Made by a program: the position numbers and the translations under genes
Shown here: positions 43,353-45,845 of the stretch, piece by piece
Layout: each line of letters begins with the position of its first letter
Position numbering within the stretch: the first letter of the stretch is position 1
DNA from: Oscillospiraceae bacterium
GTDB lineage: Bacteria; Bacillota_A; Clostridia; Oscillospirales; Oscillospiraceae
NCBI GenBank assembly: GCA_015068055.1
Contig: SVLG01000006.1
Span: 1-45,845 of the forward strand
Direction of reading: 5' to 3'
Length of the DNA: 45,845 nt
The notes under the pieces: model-generated
Database searches by the model: none
Seen by the model: only the letters and a program-made list of their open reading frames with translations
What the model was told of the DNA's origin: nothing

Positions 43353-44657
43353 ATGCTTGATATTCGTTTTGTCCGGGAAAACCCCGAGCTCGTAAAGGAA
43401 AATATCCGCAAGAAGTTCCAGGATGAGAAGCTCCCGCTGGTGGACGAGGCCATCGCCCTGGATGAGCAGCTCCGCGCCGCCAAAACCGAGGCCAACGACC
43501 TGCGCGCCAACCGCAACGCCCTCTCCAAGAAGATCGGTATGCTCATGGGTCAGGCCAAGAAGGACCCCACCAAGCTGGCCGAGGCCGAGGAAGTCAAGAA
43601 GGAAGTGGCCGCCCAGGCCGCCCGTCTTGCCGAGCTGGAGGCTCAGGAGCCCCAGCTGGAGGCCGAGCTGAAAAAGCGCATGCTGGTCATCCCCAACATC
43701 ATCGACCCCTCCGTGCCTCTGGGCCCCGACGACAGCCACAATGTGGAGGTACAGCGCTTCGGCGAGGCTGTGACCCCCGACTTTGAGGTGCCCTACCACA
43801 CCGAGATCATGGAGAGCTTCAACGGCATCGATCTGGAGGCTGCCCGCCGCGTCTCCGGCAGCGGCTTTTACTACCTCCGCGGTGACATCGCCCGTCTCCA
43901 CTCCGCCGTTCTGGCCTACGCCCGGGACTTTATGATCGACAAGGGCTTTACCTATTACATTCCCCCCTACATGATCCACGGCAACGTGGTGGAAGGCGTC
44001 ATGAGCCAGACCGATATGGATGCCATGATGTACAAGATCGAGGGCGAGGATCTCTACCTCATCGGCACCAGCGAGCACTCCATGATCGGCTCCTTCATCG
44101 ACCAGATCATCCCCGAGGCCCAGCTTCCCATCACCTACACCAGCTACTCCCCCTGCTTCCGCAAGGAGAAGGGCTCCCACGGCATCGAGGAGCGCGGCGT
44201 CTACCGCATCCACCAGTTTGAAAAGCAGGAGATGATCGTGGTCTGCAAGCCCGAGGAGAGCATGGACTGGTACGAGAAGATGTGGCGCTACAGCGTGGAG
44301 CTGTTCCGCTCTCTGGAAATCCCCGTCCGCCAGCTGGAGTGCTGCAGCGGCGACCTGGCCGACCTGAAGGTCAAGAGCTGCGACATCGAGGCCTGGAGCC
44401 CCCGTCAGCAGAAGTACTTTGAGGTCTGCTCCTGCTCCAATCTGGGCGACGCCCAGTCCCGCCGCCTGAAGATCCGCGCCCGCGGCGAGGACGGCAAGAT
44501 CTATCTGGCCCACACCCTCAACAACACCGTCGTGGCGCCTCCCCGTATGCTCATCGCCTTCCTGGAGAACCATCTGCAGGCCGACGGCTCCGTCACCATC
44601 CCCGAAGCCCTGCGTCCCTACATGGGCGGCAAGGAGAAGCTGGAGAAGGTTAAGTAA
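43353..44657 (+). CDS. serS: Seryl-tRNA synthetase (divergent clade)
   Basis: 434 residues: N-terminal coiled-coil arm (about 30-110), then the class II catalytic core. Motif 2 is FRKEKGSHGIEERGVYRIHQ (usual bacterial form FRSEAGS.GRDTRG), the serine-binding TAE region is replaced by GTSEHSMIG, and motif 3 reads NNTVVAPPRMLIAFLEN rather than the usual G(S)LAVGR form. I recall similar sequences in clostridia, as a second SerRS type, but cannot check it. It follows parB by 25 bp with AGGAGAAAAGG upstream, and no T-box fits there. Confidence 0.93.
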   Translation: MLDIRFVRENPELVKENIRKKFQDEKLPLVDEAIALDEQLRAAKTEANDLRANRNALSKKIGMLMGQAKKDPTKLAEAEEVKKEVAAQAARLAELEAQEPQLEAELKKRMLVIPNIIDPSVPLGPDDSHNVEVQRFGEAVTPDFEVPYHTEIMESFNGIDLEAARRVSGSGFYYLRGDIARLHSAVLAYARDFMIDKGFTYYIPPYMIHGNVVEGVMSQTDMDAMMYKIEGEDLYLIGTSEHSMIGSFIDQIIPEAQLPITYTSYSPCFRKEKGSHGIEERGVYRIHQFEKQEMIVVCKPEESMDWYEKMWRYSVELFRSLEIPVRQLECCSGDLADLKVKSCDIEAWSPRQQKYFEVCSCSNLGDAQSRRLKIRARGEDGKIYLAHTLNNTVVAPPRMLIAFLENHLQADGSVTIPEALRPYMGGKEKLEKVK

Positions 44658-44660
44658 AAT

Positions 44661-44692
44661 AAAAAGCGAGGTGCAAAGCACCTCGCTTTTTT
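44661..44692. terminator. Bidirectional terminator after serS
   Basis: A 14-bp stem (AAAAAGCGAGGTGC / GCACCTCGCTTTTT) with an AAA loop. The stop codon of the converging TtcA-like gene lies in its last bases. Confidence 0.92.
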
Positions 44693-45419
44693 ATCTCGCT
44701 CCCGGTCCCCAGCCATCGAGGGGCAGGCGCTGCATGGCGCCAAAGACCTTGCTGCGCAGATCCGGGTACTGTTTGGAAAGGTCAGCCAGCAGCGCCTTGA
44801 ACTCCGCGCGCTTGCTGGTCTTGTCCTCGGGGCAGGTGCTGACCACCACGGGCACCTGCAGCGTCTCCGCCAGGTTTTCCACCCGCTTTTCCCCGGCATA
44901 GAGCAGCGGGCGGATCTGGGTAACGCCGCTGCGGCTCATAAAGGTCACCGGCTTGAAGCAGCTGAGCCGCCCCTCCATGAGAAGGGACATCATAAAGGTC
45001 TCCACCGCGTCATCGAAGTGATGGCCTAAAGCGAGCTTATTGAAGCCATTGTCCCGGACATAGTTGTTGAGAGCGCCTTTGCGCATCTTGGAGCAGAGGG
45101 AGCAGGGGTTGGACTCCTTGCGGATATCAAAGACGATTTCTTTAATATCGGTAACGAGACGGGTGTACTTCACGCCGATCTCCTCACAGAGCTTTTCCAC
45201 GCCGCCAAAGTCCATGCCGGGAAAACCCGCGTCAATGGTGACGGCCTCCAGCTCAAAGGGCGCCGGGTAAAAGGTCTGCAAATGCCGCAGAGCCAGCAGC
45301 AGGATCAGGGAGTCCTTGCCGCCGCTGATACCCACACAGATGCGGTCGCCCGCCTCGATCATGCCGTAGTCATCCACGCAGCGGCGGACGATGCCGGTAA
45401 AGCTGTTGAGTGTATCCAT
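44691..45419 (-). CDS. TtcA-like PP-loop tRNA thiolation protein
   Basis: 242 residues. The ATP pyrophosphatase P-loop SGGKDS (32-37) and the CSLC pair (CxxC, about 107-110) followed by KMRKGALN, plus GHHFDDAVETF, match the TtcA/TtuA family. TtcA puts sulfur on C32 of tRNA using a [4Fe-4S] cluster. Length is short for TtcA (about 310 in E. coli), and the group found in clostridia may act on other tRNA positions, so the precise target is uncertain. The start at 45419 follows GTGAGG. Confidence 0.85.
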   Translation of the reverse strand: MDTLNSFTGIVRRCVDDYGMIEAGDRICVGISGGKDSLILLLALRHLQTFYPAPFELEAVTIDAGFPGMDFGGVEKLCEEIGVKYTRLVTDIKEIVFDIRKESNPCSLCSKMRKGALNNYVRDNGFNKLALGHHFDDAVETFMMSLLMEGRLSCFKPVTFMSRSGVTQIRPLLYAGEKRVENLAETLQVPVVVSTCPEDKTSKRAEFKALLADLSKQYPDLRSKVFGAMQRLPLDGWGPGAR

Positions 45420-45450
45420 AGCTGCCTCACAAAAATGTAAATTCGGAATT

Positions 45451-45490
45451 GAGAAAACGAGAGATAAAACGAGAAAACGAGAGATTTAAA
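45451..45490 (+). repeat. 20-bp tandem direct repeat, two units
   Basis: GAGAAAACGAGAGAT occurs at 45451-45465 and 45471-45485, each followed by a related AAAAC/TTAAA tail, so the unit is 20 bp. It lies between the TtcA-like gene and the rplM promoter. Function unknown. Confidence 0.7.
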
Positions 45491-45531
45491 GAGCTTGTGC
45501 CATGACAAATCAAAAAACACAAAATTTGGTG

Positions 45532-45560
45532 TTGACAGTTGATATTTCCTGTGCTATAAA
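45532..45560 (+). promoter_or_regulatory. Promoter of rplM
   Basis: TTGACA (45532-45537), 17-bp spacer, TATAAA (45555-45560). Confidence 0.85.
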
Positions 45561-45566
45561 AGTAAA

Positions 45567-45632
45567 GCTGCTTTTTGGGATTATACCCGGAAAGCCTTGA
45601 TAGTGCAAGAAAAATTAAAAATAATTACGGAG
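45567..45632 (+). ncRNA. Candidate ribosomal protein L13 leader
   Basis: Between promoter and start the transcript can form a 10-bp hairpin (GCTTTTTGGG 45570-45579 with CCCGGAAAGC 45586-45595, loop ATTATA), then a small one (CTTG-ATAGTG-CAAG, 45596-45609). Firmicutes often have an L13 leader that binds the protein and regulates rplM-rpsI. Position and structure fit, but I could not compare it with the family model. Confidence 0.45.
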
Positions 45633-45640
45633 GCACAAAC

Positions 45641-45845
45641 ATGTCCACTACCATGCTGAGAAAAGAGGACGTCCAGCGCAAGTGGTACGTTCTCGACGCA
45701 GCCGGCAAGCCCCTGGGCAAGACCGCTGCCATCGCCGCTGACCTGCTCCGCGGCAAGCGCAACCCCAACTACACTCCCCACGTTGACTGCGGTGATTTCG
45801 TCATCATCATCAACGCCAAGGAAGCGGTTCTGACCGGCAAGAAGC
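45641..45845 (+). CDS. rplM: Large ribosomal subunit protein uL13, 5' part
   Basis: 68 codons up to the window end; the full protein is about 142-145 residues. The sequence [17 protein letters not shown], then [17 protein letters not shown] and [15 protein letters not shown] is clear L13. The ATG at 45641 follows GGAGG at 7 nt. rpsI would be expected next, outside the window. Confidence 0.97.
   Translation, partial: MSTTMLRKEDVQRKWYVLDAAGKPLGKTAAIAADLLRGKRNPNYTPHVDCGDFVIIINAKEAVLTGKK

Overview
The window looks like a contiguous piece of chromosome from a GC-rich, endospore-forming Firmicute, most likely a gut clostridium of the Oscillospiraceae/Ruminococcaceae type. This is an inference. It rests on the GC-rich coding, the spore germination protease gene (gpr), two perfect parS sites with soj/spo0J-type parA-parB, the DnaD and DnaI-like primosome genes, ECF-type folate uptake, and strong AGGAG ribosome binding sites with sigma-A style promoters. 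No integrase, transposase, phage gene, tRNA, rRNA or CRISPR array was seen.

Layout. 1-2.5 kb: end of mgtE, an Mrp/Nbp35-type Fe-S carrier ATPase, and mntP. 2.5-5.7 kb (minus): a glycosyltransferase - radical SAM - polytopic membrane protein operon. 5.8-10.7 kb: lower glycolysis operon pgk-tpiA-gpmI-eno, without gap. 10.8-14.0 kb: a separate promoter drives a VTC-type polyphosphate polymerase, a DUF4956 membrane protein and a CotH-like kinase. 14.1-18.9 kb: an unusual three-part regulator (minus) diverges from folT-folC-phosphodiester glycosidase lipoprotein. The shared spacer carries three tandem pairs of a TGTCYWAAAT decamer. 18.9-21.6 kb (minus): dnaD, a DnaC/DnaI-like loader, an HD nucleotidase and a DUF896 protein. 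21.7-27.8 kb: U32 peptidase, maf, mreC, mreD and PBP2, packed with 1-4 bp overlaps. 28-31 kb: a four-cluster ferredoxin, then an ECF sigma factor with a membrane-anchored partner. 31-37.7 kb: miaB-mutS-CPBP protease (minus) diverging from mutL. 38-40.6 kb: EamA transporter, a small rubredoxin gene, a lipid kinase and rpsT. 40.7-44.7 kb: gpr, parS x2, parA, parB, serS. 44.7-45.8 kb: TtcA-like protein (minus) and the start of rplM behind a structured leader.

The most unusual non-coding feature is a pair of ~355-bp elements without a credible gene, at about 28,480-28,836 and 37,713-38,065. Each is a large inverted repeat of two related hairpin-rich arms (A and B) around an ~88-bp core that has its own inverted ends. 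The B arm is identical over 95 bp between copies and the A arm nearly so, yet the arms are in opposite order while the core keeps its orientation. The two copies bracket the sigma factor and mismatch-repair block.

Most genes are housekeeping genes with recognisable families. The best candidates for something undescribed are the composite repeat, the decamer operator/regulator module next to folate uptake, and the VTC-DUF4956-CotH operon.
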